From Aliidongia dinghuensis (GTDB taxonomy: Bacteria > Pseudomonadota > Alphaproteobacteria > ATCC43930 > CGMCC-115725), in the NCBI RefSeq assembly GCF_014643535.1, contig NZ_BMJQ01000022.1:1-64000 (forward strand): a stretch of 64,000 nucleotides of DNA. The letters run 5' to 3'. The position numbers were made by a program, and so were the translations under genes. Under the pieces are notes generated by a model. The model saw nothing but the letters and a program-made list of their open reading frames with translations, made no database searches and was not told the origin of the DNA. Shown piece by piece: positions 16,855 to 30,004 of the stretch (position 1 is the stretch's first letter; the number at the start of each line of letters is the position of its first letter).

Positions 16855-18291
16855 TCAGACGAGCGTCGCGCGGAAGACCCGGAGATAGTTGCCGCCCAGG
16901 ATGCGGCCGGCTTCGTCCGGATGAAAGCCTTCGGCGAGGAGGGCGCGGGCGAGATCGGGCAGCTGGTCGTAATTGGCGAAGGCGGCGGGCGAAAGCAGGC
17001 CCAGCATGTCGCTGCCGAGCCCGACATGGTCGACGCCGACCACATCGGCCATGCGCGCCATGCCTCGTGCCAGTGTCGGAAGATCGGGAAATTCGGTCGT
17101 GGGCGGCCAGATGCCGATGACGCCGCCGGTCGCGGCGACGAGGCGTGCATGCTCCGGCGTGATGCGCCGGGTCCAGGCGAGCTGCCGGGTCGCGAGCGAG
17201 GTGTGCGACAGGAGCAGCGGCTTGGTCGTGACGTCCGCTGCGCGCTTCACCAGATCGTACGTGCCGTGGGCGATGTCGACCACGATGCCCCGCTCGTTGC
17301 AGCGGCGGATCACGTCGGCACCGAAATCGGTGAGCCCGCCATGGACCGCCGGTTCGGTCTGGATGTCGCCGAGCTCGTTCACCCGATAATGGGTCAGCTG
17401 CAGGTGACGCAGCTTATGCGCCTCGTAGGCCTCGTCGACCCGGTCAAGCTGGCCTTCGAGGAAATCCGCCCCTTCCGACGCGATGACGACGGAGGGCCGC
17501 TCGGCGCTCGCCGCATCGAGCGAGGCGCGGTCGGTGATGATCGCCAGCCCCTCCTCGGCGACCAGGCGATGGGCGCGGGCGAAGGTATTGTGGCTCCAGG
17601 CATAGAGCTCGCCCGGCGCCGGCTCGCGATAGGGCCGGATCCGCCGGTCGTCGATATGGGTCGCCGGTGCGTCGGCGACGACGGCGAGCGAGATGATCGC
17701 CATGCCGCCCGCCCGCATGGGGGCGGCGATGGGTAGGAACGGCCGTTCGACGCCGTTGCGGCCGAGGATGATGCGACCGGCATGGCTGTGCAGGTCGGCC
17801 GGCGCGGTCTGGCGTAGCACTTCCGCAACCGCGGCCTCGTCCGGCGCGGCAGGCGTTGATGGTGTCGGGCTGGCTGCGGTCGTTACAACCGGCGCCGGCG
17901 CGCAGGCGGCGAGCCCCAGGAGCGCCCCGGCCGCGAGCAGGCTGCGCCGGCTCGGCAGCAACGGCACCACCGGCTCGACCGCGACAAGCCGCGCGTCGCG
18001 CAGCTGGTACCGCCAGCTGTCCGGCTCGCCCCTCTGCCGATGCCAGCGTCCGACGAGCCGCACCGCACATCCCTCGGCCGGCACGGCCTCGGCCGTGAAC
18101 ACTTCGACCGCCGCCAGCGGATCGCGGGGCCAGCAGCCGACGCAGCACATCGGCTCGGCCAGCAGCAGGAAATAATCGTGGCGGTCGTTCGGTTCGGGCG
18201 GCGCCATGAAGCCCATGAGCTCGACCTCGCGGCCATCGAGCCGGTCAGCCGCCGCCGTCGCAATCTCTGTCCAGTCGACCGTCGCCGCCAA
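16855..18291 (-). CDS. M19 (renal) dipeptidase with N-terminal cysteine-rich domain and internal Tat/lipobox segment
   Basis: Residues about 160-478 form the M19 dipeptidase barrel. The visible metal-site elements are DLHSH near 167-170, the bridging Glu in ASEGADF, His in VDIAHGTYD and LLSHTSL, and Asp in GLGSDML. M19 enzymes hydrolyse L-D or D-D type dipeptides. Residues 1-108 are unusual: a small beta-rich domain with C-C-x-x-C (49-53) not normally present. Between them, SRRSLLAAGALLGLAAC (114-130) looks like a twin-arginine lipoprotein signal. In-frame GTG codons at about 17967-17970 could start a shorter exported lipoprotein, so the gene may encode two products. Confidence 0.85.
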   Translation of the reverse strand: MAATVDWTEIATAAADRLDGREVELMGFMAPPEPNDRHDYFLLLAEPMCCVGCWPRDPLAAVEVFTAEAVPAEGCAVRLVGRWHRQRGEPDSWRYQLRDARLVAVEPVVPLLPSRRSLLAAGALLGLAACAPAPVVTTAASPTPSTPAAPDEAAVAEVLRQTAPADLHSHAGRIILGRNGVERPFLPIAAPMRAGGMAIISLAVVADAPATHIDDRRIRPYREPAPGELYAWSHNTFARAHRLVAEEGLAIITDRASLDAASAERPSVVIASEGADFLEGQLDRVDEAYEAHKLRHLQLTHYRVNELGDIQTEPAVHGGLTDFGADVIRRCNERGIVVDIAHGTYDLVKRAADVTTKPLLLSHTSLATRQLAWTRRITPEHARLVAATGGVIGIWPPTTEFPDLPTLARGMARMADVVGVDHVGLGSDMLGLLSPAAFANYDQLPDLARALLAEGFHPDEAGRILGGNYLRVFRATLV

Positions 18292-18454
18292 GATGCTGCC
18301 TCCCGGGATAACCTTCGGTGGCGATCTTACGGCATTTCAGCGGCGGATATCCCCTGTCGCGGCCCTCGCGCCGTACAAGTTACCCCCCATCCGTCATGTA
18401 CGGGCTCGACCCACGGCCATGACGCAGGAGAGGCTGCGCTGCCCTTCAAACCAA

Positions 18455-18480
18455 AAGGGCCGGTCTTTCGACCGGCCCTT
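18455..18480 (-). terminator. intrinsic terminator of rpoD
   Basis: A perfect 11-bp stem (AAGGGCCGGTC / GACCGGCCCTT) closes on a GAAA tetraloop (minus strand) and is followed on that strand by TTGGTTT. It lies about 10 bases past the rpoD stop, as expected for a factor-independent terminator. Confidence 0.85.
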
Positions 18481-18490
18481 CCGAGTTTCC

Positions 18491-20464
<1,974 letters not shown>

Positions 20465-20616
20465 CCCAGTCCTAACAAATACTCGAGGGGCCCCGGGTCT
20501 CGCCGCCCCACCCTCGAGACCGGCCGAGCCGGCTCGTCGATCCGCCGCGGGTCCCTGGCCGTCCGGTACGGCCGCGCCCCGCTCACCGCCCCGCCGTCAC
20601 CGGCGGAGTCGAAAAC

Positions 20617-22491
20617 TCAATGCCGACCGGACGACACCCATCCGGCTGTCGTCCCGTCGAATTCGGCCTGTTCCATGCGCTCGATTTCCGCCTGCTCCTG
20701 CAAGGCCATGATGCGAGCCCAACTGGCCTCTGTCGGCTCCGTCTCGAACCGACGCACGGCTGCTTCGAGCTCCTGCGCCCGCGCCAGATGACCGCGCCAC
20801 AGGCTGACCGCCTGGAGCCAGCCCAGTCGGGTCGTCTCCCGATCCGCCGGCTCCGCGAACTGCGCGTGGGCGAGAACCTGCTGGCCGAGCAAACGCTCCA
20901 CTTCCCGGACAAAGCCGTGGTTGCTGAGGTGATGCTGAAGACTCGCGGCGTCAAGTCCAGAAATTGCCGCGTGGACGTTTAAAATCTCGCGGCGCAGCTT
21001 GTCAAGGTCCGGCGCGGTCAGGGGCAGGTGTGCAAATTCCTCGACATGCTCGTCGAGCAGCTCGGGATTTGCCAGCACGATTGCCACCAGCAACTCCTGC
21101 CGCCGCCGCTCGACCGCCTGGGTGGCCTGAGCAAGGCGCGCCCCTGAAACCGGCTCCGGCGCCTGCAACCGCACCCGGCCGTCCCGGCCCAAGCTCCGGC
21201 GGCCGGACGCCGCGCGCTGCGAGCGCCCCTGCTCGTAGAGCTTGTTGCGGAAGAAGAACTGGTATTCGCGCTTCAGCCCCTCGTCGGCGATCGCGGCCGC
21301 CCGCGCATTCAGGCGATGGGTCAGGTCCGCGCGCCGTTCCGGCGTATCGATCGGCCGCGCCGCCAGCTCCTGGGTGAACAGCACCTCGGCGAACGGCGTC
21401 GCGCCGTCCAGCACCGCCTGCATGGCGGCGGTGCCCTGACGGCCGATCAGGCTGTCCGGATCCTCGCCCGCCGGCAGCACGGCGAACTTCAACGACCGGC
21501 CGGCCTTCAAGAGCGGCAGCGCCCGGTCGAGCGCGCGCGTGGCGGCCCGCTGGCCGGCGGCATCGCCGTCGAAGCACAGCGTCGGCTCCGGCGTGAGCTT
21601 CCAGAGCTCCTCGAGCTGCTCCTCGGTCAGGGCCGTGCCAAGCGGGGCGACCGCCCCCTCGAACCCCGCGCGATGGAGCGCGATCACGTCCATGTAGCCT
21701 TCGGTCACGACGAGCGTCGCCCCTTTGCCGACGCCGGCGCGCGCCCAGCTCAAGCCATAGAGCACGCGCCCCTTATGAAAGAGCGGCGTATCCGGGGAAT
21801 TCAGGTACTTGGGCTTGGCGTCACCCATGACGCGGCCGCCGAAGGCGATGACGCGGCCGGCGCGGTCGAGGATCGGGAACATGACCCGGTCGCGGAAATA
21901 GTCGAAGCTGTCGCGTCCATCCTCAGGCTTCTTGACGAGTCCCGCCTCGATCAGCATCGACTCCGGGAACTCACGCAGCAGGAACTGCTTCAGAAGCCCC
22001 TGCCCGCCCGAGAAGCCCGGCGCATAGCCGAGCCGGAAGCGCTCGATCGCAGCGCGGTCGAGCCCGCGTCCTTCGAGATAGGCGCGCGCGGCGGCACCGG
22101 CGTGGCTATCGAGCTGGGCCTGGAAGAAGCCCGCCGCTGCCTCCATGACCTCGACCAGCGTCTTCTGCTTGACGACCCGCTCGCGCTCCTGCGGTGAGGC
22201 GCGCGGTACCTCGAGGCCGGCCTCGCCGGCCAAGGCCTCGACCGCCTCGAGGAAGCCCAGGTTCTGCGACTGCATGACGAAGCCGATCACGTCGCCATGG
22301 GCACCGCAACCGAAGCAGTGGAAGAAGCCCTTCTCCTCGTTGACCGTGAAGGACGGCGACTTCTCGTTATGGAACGGGCAGAGGCCGCTGTACTCCCGCC
22401 CCTTCTTGACGAGCCTGACCTTGCGCCCGATCACGTCGGGCAGCGAGATGCGGATACGAATCTCGTCGAGGAAGCCGGGCGGGAAGGCCAT
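20617..22491 (-). CDS. dnaG: DNA primase DnaG
   Basis: The 624-residue product has the CHC2 zinc ribbon (C38, H41, C59, C62 in CPFHNEKSPSF...HCFGCG), the catalytic core with DNA-binding basic residues, and a TOPRIM fold (TEGYMDVIAL Glu and FDGDAAG Asp cluster) that binds magnesium and makes primers at the fork. The C-terminal helicase-binding part is helical and less conserved. It lies between yqeY and rpoD on one strand and probably shares transcription with rpoD. Confidence 0.99.
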   Translation of the reverse strand: MAFPPGFLDEIRIRISLPDVIGRKVRLVKKGREYSGLCPFHNEKSPSFTVNEEKGFFHCFGCGAHGDVIGFVMQSQNLGFLEAVEALAGEAGLEVPRASPQERERVVKQKTLVEVMEAAAGFFQAQLDSHAGAAARAYLEGRGLDRAAIERFRLGYAPGFSGGQGLLKQFLLREFPESMLIEAGLVKKPEDGRDSFDYFRDRVMFPILDRAGRVIAFGGRVMGDAKPKYLNSPDTPLFHKGRVLYGLSWARAGVGKGATLVVTEGYMDVIALHRAGFEGAVAPLGTALTEEQLEELWKLTPEPTLCFDGDAAGQRAATRALDRALPLLKAGRSLKFAVLPAGEDPDSLIGRQGTAAMQAVLDGATPFAEVLFTQELAARPIDTPERRADLTHRLNARAAAIADEGLKREYQFFFRNKLYEQGRSQRAASGRRSLGRDGRVRLQAPEPVSGARLAQATQAVERRRQELLVAIVLANPELLDEHVEEFAHLPLTAPDLDKLRREILNVHAAISGLDAASLQHHLSNHGFVREVERLLGQQVLAHAQFAEPADRETTRLGWLQAVSLWRGHLARAQELEAAVRRFETEPTEASWARIMALQEQAEIERMEQAEFDGTTAGWVSSGRH

Positions 22492-22518
22492 GGCGGGCGG
22501 GGCGGGTTAAGGCTGTGC

Positions 22519-22980
22519 TCAGGCGGCGGAGAGCGCTTCCTTGACGAGCGCACTCGCCTTCTGGAAATCCATCTCGCCGGCATGGCGTTCCTTCAAGGCG
22601 GCCATGGTGCGGCCCATGTCCTTGATGCCGGCGGCACCGATGTCGGCAATGACCTTGCCGATCGCGGCCCGGGTCTGGGCCTCGTCCATCTGCTGCGGCA
22701 GGAAACGCTCGATGACGGCGATCTCCGCCGCCTCCTGGTCGACCAGGTCCTGGCGGTTGCCCTGCTTATAAAGCTCGATACTCTCGCGGCGCTGCTTCAC
22801 CATGCCCTGCAGCACGGCGAGCACGGCCTGGTCGTCGATGCCGTCCGGGTTGCCCAGTCCGCGCGCCTCGATGTCCTTGTCCTTGAGCTTGGCCTGGATC
22901 ATCCGCAGCGTCGAGGTCGTGCGCTGGTCGCGCGCCTTCATGGCCTCTTTCACCGCGTCGGTCAGGGCTTGGCGCAGCAT
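22519..22980 (-). CDS. GatB/YqeY domain-containing protein
   Basis: The 153-residue protein starts MLRQALTDAVKEAMKARDQ and contains the YqeY hallmark STLRMIQAKLKDKDIEARG, EQ-rich helices and the C-terminal SALVKEAL. It resembles the tail domain of GatB, which binds tRNA in amidotransferases. The stand-alone form is thought to act on tRNA, but its role is not settled. It is 27 bp upstream of dnaG in the same direction. The upstream in-frame ATG at 23025 is rejected because family members begin at MLRQ. Confidence 0.95.
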   Translation of the reverse strand: MLRQALTDAVKEAMKARDQRTTSTLRMIQAKLKDKDIEARGLGNPDGIDDQAVLAVLQGMVKQRRESIELYKQGNRQDLVDQEAAEIAVIERFLPQQMDEAQTRAAIGKVIADIGAAGIKDMGRTMAALKERHAGEMDFQKASALVKEALSAA

Positions 22981-23331
22981 GGGTATTATCCTTGGCTTAT
23001 GAGCAGGGCCGGCAGTGATAGGCAAAATCCTACGCCATTCCTAGCCCTTTTCCAGGAACGATTCGGCAAAATCCGCCACCCCCGCCGGCACGCACCCCGC
23101 CATGCACGGCGCTCACGCAAGGCTGCCCCCAGCCAAAGAAGCGGACGTCGCGCTTGACGGCATGCACCCCATGGCACTACTCGAAAAGCTCGCCGGGCCA
23201 CATTCGCCCGGTGACCCTAAAGAGGTCGGGTTCGCCGCAAGATGCGGTGTCCTCCCTGTCGGCGTTCCGCCCACGGGGGGTCGACGCGCATCTAAAGGAT
23301 GAACACGACCTTTTCGATCGAGGAGCCGATC
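22981..23331. other. divergent promoter region between yqeY and carA
   Basis: These 351 bases separate the leftward yqeY-dnaG-rpoD group from rightward carAB. The stretch 23195-23285 contains several G/C-rich inverted segments (around gccgggccacattcgcccgg and gccgcaagatgcgg) that could form a carA leader. I found no leader-peptide or T-box features, and no promoter hexamers convincing enough to place. Confidence 0.4.
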
Positions 23332-24528
23332 ATGTCCGAGACCGTCAGCGCGCAAGCGCGCCCCCCGCGCCCGCCAGGCGCCACCGCGGCCTTGGTGCTG
23401 AACGACGGCACGGTCTATTGGGGACGCGGCGTCGGCGCCACAGGCACCCAGGTCGGCGAGGTCTGCTTCAACACCTCGATCACCGGCTACCAGGAGATCA
23501 TGACCGATCCGTCCTACGCCGGTCAGATCATCAACTTCACCTTCCCGCACATCGGCAACGTCGGCGCCAATCCGGAAGATACGGAAGCGGTGACCGCGGC
23601 CGCGCGCGGCCTCGTCATCCGCACCGACATCACCGACCCGGCCAACTGGCGCGCGATCGAGGGCTTCGATGCGTGGCTGAAGAAGTACAACCTCATCGGC
23701 CTCGCCGGCATCGACACGCGGGCCTTGACCCGCCGCATCCGCGACAAGGGGCCGCCGAACGGCGCCATCATTCACGCGCCCGACGGCAACATCGATATCG
23801 ATGCGCTCTTGGCAGAGGCCCAGGCCTGGCCCGGCCTCGAAGGCATGGACCTGGCGCTCGAAGTGAGCTGCCGCCAGACCTACGAATGGGCCCAGACGCG
23901 CTGGAGCCTCGGCGGCGGCTACGGCACGCTGGACGCGCAGAAGCGCCATGTCGTCGCGGTCGACTACGGTGCCAAGCACAATATCCTGCGCACGCTGGCG
24001 GCCAACGGCTGCCGTGTCACGGTCGTGCCGGCGACGGCCACGGCCGAGGAGATCCTGCGCCACGAACCCGACGGCATCTTCCTGTCGAACGGCCCGGGCG
24101 ACCCGGCGGCGACCGGCGAATACGCCGTGCCGGTGCTGCAGGAGCTGCTCGAGACCGGCAAGCCGATCTTCGGCATCTGCTTGGGCCACCAGCTCTTGAG
24201 CCTCGCGATCGGCGGCACCACGACCAAGATGACCAACGGCCATCGCGGCGCCAACCACCCGGTCAAGGATCTCGAGACCGGCAAGGTCGAGATCACGAGC
24301 CAGAACCACGGCTTCCGTGTCGAGCCCGAGAGCCTGCCCAAGAACGCGGTCGTGACCCACGTCTCGCTGTTCGACGGCTCGAACGAGGGCTTCCGGCTCA
24401 CCGATAAGCCGGTCTTCTCGGTCCAGCACCATCCCGAGGCCTCGCCGGGGCCGCAGGACAGCAACTATCTGTTCGAGCGCTTCGTGCGCCTGATCGACGA
24501 ACGCAGCGCCGAAAAGGGAGCGAAGTAG
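23332..24528 (+). CDS. carA: carbamoyl-phosphate synthase small subunit (glutamine amidotransferase)
   Basis: The 398-residue subunit hydrolyses glutamine and tunnels ammonia to CarB for carbamoyl-phosphate used in arginine and pyrimidine synthesis. It has the N-terminal CPSase_sm domain (VLNDGTVYWGRGVGA) and a class-I GATase domain with catalytic Cys in GICLGHQLL and the His/Glu pair in VQHHPEASPGP. ATG 23332 (MSETVSAQ) has a GAGGAG site six bases upstream, better than the in-frame ATG at 23299. It ends one base before carB. Confidence 0.98.
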   Translation: MSETVSAQARPPRPPGATAALVLNDGTVYWGRGVGATGTQVGEVCFNTSITGYQEIMTDPSYAGQIINFTFPHIGNVGANPEDTEAVTAAARGLVIRTDITDPANWRAIEGFDAWLKKYNLIGLAGIDTRALTRRIRDKGPPNGAIIHAPDGNIDIDALLAEAQAWPGLEGMDLALEVSCRQTYEWAQTRWSLGGGYGTLDAQKRHVVAVDYGAKHNILRTLAANGCRVTVVPATATAEEILRHEPDGIFLSNGPGDPAATGEYAVPVLQELLETGKPIFGICLGHQLLSLAIGGTTTKMTNGHRGANHPVKDLETGKVEITSQNHGFRVEPESLPKNAVVTHVSLFDGSNEGFRLTDKPVFSVQHHPEASPGPQDSNYLFERFVRLIDERSAEKGAK

Positions 24529-24529
24529 C

Positions 24530-27775
<3,246 letters not shown>

Positions 27776-27849
27776 CGGGGTGGGACCCCCGTGTTAAGGA
27801 CGGTTTCTTATTCCCGCATCGCCGCTTTTTAGGTCAGGCCGTCGAAGAA

Positions 27850-28320
27850 ATGCAAAGAGTTCCAATGACCGAGGCTGGGTTCAGCCGGCTGCAGGAAGAG
27901 CTGCGTCGGTTGAAGAGCGTAGACCGCCCGGCCGTGATCCGTGCGATCGCCGAGGCCCGCGAACACGGGGATCTGTCCGAAAACGCCGAATATCATGCTG
28001 CGCGCGAGCGCCAGTCCTTCATCGAGGGCCGTGTGCTCGAGCTTGAGGACAAGATCGCGCGCGCCGAGGTGATCGACGTCAGCAAATTGTCGGGCAACGC
28101 CGTCAAGTTCGGCGCGACCGTCGTGCTCGCCGACGAAGAGACCGACGAAGAGACCAAGTACCAGATCGTCGGCGAGGACGAGGCCGACATCAAGCTGGGC
28201 CTGCTCTCCGTCACCTCGCCTTTGGGCCGCGCGCTCATCGGCAAGCAGGTCAAGGAAAGCGTCGAGGTGACGACACCGCGCGGCGCCAAGTCCTACGAGA
28301 TCGTCAAGGTCCTGTTCTGA
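27850..28320 (+). CDS. greA: transcription elongation factor GreA
   Basis: The 156-residue factor has the N-terminal coiled coil with the catalytic tip (HGDLSENAEYHAARE, acidic D/E at the tip) that enters the RNA polymerase secondary channel and stimulates cleavage of backtracked RNA, and a C-terminal FKBP-like domain (SPLGRALIGK). The start MQRVPMTEAGF matches alphaproteobacterial GreA. A strong hairpin follows 70 bases after the stop. Confidence 0.99.
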   Translation: MQRVPMTEAGFSRLQEELRRLKSVDRPAVIRAIAEAREHGDLSENAEYHAARERQSFIEGRVLELEDKIARAEVIDVSKLSGNAVKFGATVVLADEETDEETKYQIVGEDEADIKLGLLSVTSPLGRALIGKQVKESVEVTTPRGAKSYEIVKVLF

Positions 28321-28390
28321 GACGGCACGCCCTGCCGCCGTCGCTCCCCCTAAAGCGAGACATGACGGACGGAGGGTTCCAAGACCTGAA

Positions 28391-28423
28391 AAGGGGCGCT
28401 GGGACCGTGGTCCCGCGCCCCTT
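28391..28423. terminator. bidirectional terminator between greA and the Lrp gene
   Basis: The arms AAGGGGCGC and GCGCCCCTT pair, with an inner GGGAC/GTCCC stem, a CGTG loop and a one-base bulge. It sits between convergent greA (stop 28320) and the Lrp-family gene (stop 28446), so it can serve both. The flanking T-runs are weak (cttcgtct rightward, ttttcagg leftward). Confidence 0.75.
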
Positions 28424-28445
28424 CGTCTCACCGAGGCTGACGGCG

Positions 28446-28937
28446 TCAGTCCTCGTCGACTGCATCCACGTCGATCGGCACGCCGACCGCGTATTTGCTC
28501 GACCGGATGGCGAGCGCGGACTTGACGTGGCTGACGTTGGGGGCCGTCGTGAGCTTGGTGGTGAGGAACTTGTGGTAGCTGTCCCAATCCGTCGCCACGA
28601 CCTTCAGGAGGAAGTCGGTCTCGCCGGCCAGCATGTGCGCTTCGCGGACCTCGGGCCAGGTGCCGACCAAGTCCTCGAATGCCTTGAGGTCCCCCTCGGC
28701 CTGGCTCACCAGGCCGACATGGGCGAAGACCGTGACGCCGTAGCCCAGCGCATCCGGTTCGATCGAGGCGTGATAACCCTTGATGTAGCCGGCGTCCTCG
28801 AGCGCCCGGACACGGCGGAGACAGGGAGGGGCCGAAATGCCGGCCCGTTTGGCCAATTCCACGTTCGTCATCCGGCCGTCCTCCTGCAAGTCCCGCAGGA
28901 TCCGCCGGTCGATCCTGTCGAGTTTAATTCGACGCAT
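28446..28937 (-). CDS. Lrp/AsnC-family transcriptional regulator
   Basis: The product (MRRIKLDRIDRRIL start; an in-frame ATG five codons earlier at 28952 is possible) has the AsnC-type HTH at about 20-45 (MTNVELAKRAGISAPPCLRRV) and the RAM effector domain (FAHVGLVS..., AHMLAGETDFLLKV). This is the standard octameric feast/famine architecture that senses amino acids. Its position next to carAB-greA and trxB matches a conserved alphaproteobacterial neighbourhood. Self-regulation is likely from the 101-bp divergent gap. Confidence 0.95.
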   Translation of the reverse strand: MRRIKLDRIDRRILRDLQEDGRMTNVELAKRAGISAPPCLRRVRALEDAGYIKGYHASIEPDALGYGVTVFAHVGLVSQAEGDLKAFEDLVGTWPEVREAHMLAGETDFLLKVVATDWDSYHKFLTTKLTTAPNVSHVKSALAIRSSKYAVGVPIDVDAVDED

Positions 28938-29038
28938 GTAGGGAACCCTCAAAGAAATTTGGGCAACTATCTTACAAATTGTCCCGCAGAATCAACACAT
29001 CTGAACAAGATGCATAGGAGACCGGCAGGAGTGAGCGC

Positions 29039-30004
29039 GTGAACGCGGACGTGTGGCTGCTCTATGACGGCAAGGTCGGATTGCGCAGCCAGGTGGTCGG
29101 TGTCGCCGAGGCGGTGGGTCTGCCCTTCGTCGAAAAGAAGCTCGCGATTCGCTATCCCTGGAAGGGTCTGCCGCCGCTGCTATGGTGGAACGGCACCGCG
29201 GCGGCGAGCCGGGCCGGCGACCGGCTGAACCCGCCCTGGCCGCGCCTCGTGATCGGCGCCGGTGGCCGGGCCGCGGCACCGGCGCTTGCGATCCGGCGCA
29301 AGAACCAGGGCCGCACGGTGGTGGTCCAGATTCAGGACCCGAAGATTCCGCCGGCGCGCTTCGACCTCATGATCGTGGCTGATCACGACAAGGTACGCGG
29401 ACCTAACGTCATGGTCTCGCTGGGCGCCGTCCATCCGGTGACGCCGGCCAAGCTCGCGGCGGCGGCCGAGCTCTGGCGCCCGCGCCTCGCCCATCTGCCG
29501 CACCCGCGCATCGCCGTGGTGATCGGCGGCGACAACGGCGTCTATCGCCTGACGCCGGAGATCATGACCGGCATCGCCGACCGGCTGGCGGCGCTGGCGC
29601 GCGACGGCGCCGGGCTCATGATCACGACCTCCCGCCGCACGGGCGCCGAGGCCGAGGCCATCCTGCGCACGCGCGTCCAGGGCCCGGGCGTCGAGATCTG
29701 GACCGGCGAGGGCGAGAATCCCTATTTCGGCTATCTGGGCCTGGCCGACCATGTGCTGGCCACCGCCGACTCGATATCGATGATCACCGAGGCGAGCGCC
29801 ACGGGCAAACCGGTCCATGTGCTGGCCCTCGAAGGCGGCTCGAAGAAGTTCGAGCGGTTCCACGAGGCGATGCAGGCCGCCGGCATCACGCACCCGTTCG
29901 GCGGCACGCTCGACAGCTGGAGCTACACGCCGCGCGACGATACCGGCGCCGCCGGCGCGCGCATCCGCCAGATGATGCAGGACCGCGGCCTGTGGCCGGC
30001 GTGA
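29039..30004 (+). CDS. ELM1-like (DUF1022) putative nucleoside-diphosphate-sugar-fold protein
   Basis: The 321-residue product belongs to the mitochondrial-fission ELM1-like family of bacterial proteins. Visible family features are WLLYDGKVGLRSQVVGVAEA, the central VIQDPKIPP-like QIQDPKIPPARFD, VVIGGDNGVYRL and DSISMITEASATGKPV, the last resembling sugar-nucleotide binding sites of GT-B glycosyltransferases. A GTG start follows AGGAG by seven bases. Function in bacteria is unproven. The stop overlaps the next gene's ATG (TGATG), so it is coupled to the PAP2 protein, consistent with envelope-glycolipid work. Confidence 0.9.
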   Translation: MNADVWLLYDGKVGLRSQVVGVAEAVGLPFVEKKLAIRYPWKGLPPLLWWNGTAAASRAGDRLNPPWPRLVIGAGGRAAAPALAIRRKNQGRTVVVQIQDPKIPPARFDLMIVADHDKVRGPNVMVSLGAVHPVTPAKLAAAAELWRPRLAHLPHPRIAVVIGGDNGVYRLTPEIMTGIADRLAALARDGAGLMITTSRRTGAEAEAILRTRVQGPGVEIWTGEGENPYFGYLGLADHVLATADSISMITEASATGKPVHVLALEGGSKKFERFHEAMQAAGITHPFGGTLDSWSYTPRDDTGAAGARIRQMMQDRGLWPA

